From the NCBI GenBank assembly GCA_044375695.1, contig JBILMG010000003.1:1-48408 (forward strand): a DNA stretch of 48,408 bases. Direction: 5' to 3'. The position numbers and the translations under genes were made by a program. This DNA is from DATDYW01 sp044375695 (lineage in GTDB: Bacteria > Patescibacteriota > Minisyncoccia > Phycocordibacterales > JAACPR01). Below the pieces are notes generated by a model that did not search any database, was not told the origin of the DNA, and worked only from the letters and a program-made list of their open reading frames with translations. Position 1 is the first letter of the stretch, and every line of letters begins with the position of its first letter. Positions 47,971 to 48,408 of the stretch are shown here, piece by piece.

Positions 47971-48002
47971 AGCGGAGCCCTACGGGCTCCGCTTTTCTTT
48001 TT
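47971..48002 (+). terminator. Terminator after the PurA-like gene
   Basis: A 10-bp perfect stem (47971-47980 with 47984-47993), TAC loop, then TTTCTTTTTG. Confidence 0.9.
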
Positions 48003-48011
48003 GCCGGTTGC

Positions 48012-48160
48012 GCCGCGGCCCGGTACAGGTTAGAAAGTCCCCGTAAGGCCGAAGACAGGAGGCACCCCGAGAGAAACCGGGGAGAAGCCCTCCCGAGGTG
48101 CTCCCGAACCGCTACCCGCGGGGAAGGGGTGAAATTCGGACGGCCTTGCGGCCGTTTCTC
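48012..48160 (+). promoter_or_regulatory. L10 leader (autoregulatory RNA of rplJ)
   Basis: Upstream of rplJ, GAAGACAGGAGGCACC (48051-48066) followed by CCCTCCCGAGGTGCTCC (to 48104) matches the ribosomal L10 leader, in which GGAGGCACC pairs with GGTGCTCC around a kink-turn-like loop bound by L10(L12). A terminator hairpin ACGGCC/GGCCGT (48140-48155) with TTTCTCATTT follows, so control is probably by attenuation. The promoter is likely TTGCCG at 48001 with TACAGG at about 48024. Confidence 0.8.
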
Positions 48161-48183
48161 ATTTATCCAAATTTCGCAGCTCT

Positions 48184-48408
48184 ATGGCATCAACCAAGGC
48201 GAAAAAGGCCGAGTCGCTCTCCGAGCTCTCCGCCGCCGCCAAGCGCGCGTCCGTCGTCTTCGCCTCCTTCAAGGGGCTGAAGGCCGGCGACACCGCGCGC
48301 GTCCGCAAGGTGCTCCGCGAAGCCGGCGTGACCTACCGCGTCGCCAAGAAGACCCTCGTCAAGAAGGCTTTCGGCGAGGCGGCTCTCGAGGGCGCCATGC
48401 CGACCGTC
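48184..48408 (+). CDS. rplJ: Ribosomal protein L10 (3' end outside window)
   Basis: The first 75 residues of L10, the stalk base protein that carries L7/L12. VVFASFKGLKAGDTARVRK and VTYRVAKKTLVKKAF are typical of the rRNA-binding domain. ATG 48184 follows the L10 leader and its attenuator. The frame is open to the window end, so the gene is incomplete here. rplL is expected next. Confidence 0.95.
   Translation, partial: MASTKAKKAESLSELSAAAKRASVVFASFKGLKAGDTARVRKVLREAGVTYRVAKKTLVKKAFGEAALEGAMPTV

Noticed and set aside
1..48408. tRNA, rRNA, CRISPR arrays, insertion sequences
   Set aside because: No T-loop/anticodon combinations, rRNA segments, regularly spaced repeats or transposase frames were seen.

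Overview
The window is GC-rich bacterial chromosome with dense, short genes. Most signs point to a high-GC member of the Patescibacteria (Candidate Phyla Radiation, Parcubacteria-like). These signs are a ComEC competence protein split into two separate genes, TrmB-like HTH regulators, an RNase HI with an added viroplasmin-like domain, type IV pilus prepilins with very large ectodomains, and many lineage-specific proteins. UGA is used as a normal stop codon (for example at the ends of the 128-aa gene at 26000 and the kinase-like gene at 44429), so this is not a UGA-recoding lineage. The assignment is inference from gene content. No rRNA, tRNA, transposase or CRISPR array was seen.

Layout. 0-5.5 kb: the end of pilC; a reverse-strand CooC-like ATPase and a Cys-rich protein, divergent from a Fur-family regulator with two membrane proteins (probably metal related); a 55-aa protein too short for ordinary gene calling; and a uracil-DNA glycosylase that has lost its Fe-S cysteines. 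5.5-16.8 kb: three prepilin-like genes, two secreted proteins built of MopE-like Cys/Asp repeats, tpiA and pgk, a membrane protein and a HIT protein. 16.8-22.9 kb: recJ, a membrane protein/histidine kinase/response regulator operon, RNase HI and a TrmB-like regulator.

22.9-26.4 kb is the striking part. Two divergent consensus promoters (both TTGACA-N16-TATAAT) drive a ~350-nt RNA leftwards and a ~2.9-kb unit rightwards. The rightward unit is mostly non-coding, packed with strong hairpins, and contains three type III hammerhead ribozyme motifs (24218-24268, 24749-24799, 25904-25972). It also holds a 23-codon ORF, a 107-aa ORF, and at its end a 128-aa gene followed by a clear terminator. I recognise no known large RNA family here.

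26.4-39 kb: comEC N-terminal part, a metallo-beta-lactamase-fold protein, a second TrmB-like regulator, a zinc-ribbon protein, Fe/Mn superoxide dismutase, comEC C-terminal part, rpmB, an S2P-type protease, the rpsL-rpsG-fusA cluster with two possible small RNAs, and an NrtR-like NAD regulator. 39-48.4 kb: a nicotinamide phosphoribosyltransferase, a large protein with a nucleotidyltransferase core, then a module of an Ala/Pro-rich scaffold-like protein, a divergent protein kinase, a vWA protein and a PurA-like enzyme. The window ends in an L10 leader and the start of rplJ.

Two styles of gene start are visible. Many ordinary genes have an extended -10 (TGnTAnnnT) only 6-10 nt before the start codon, implying leaderless mRNAs. 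The unusual modules instead have TTGACA-type promoters and long A-rich leaders.
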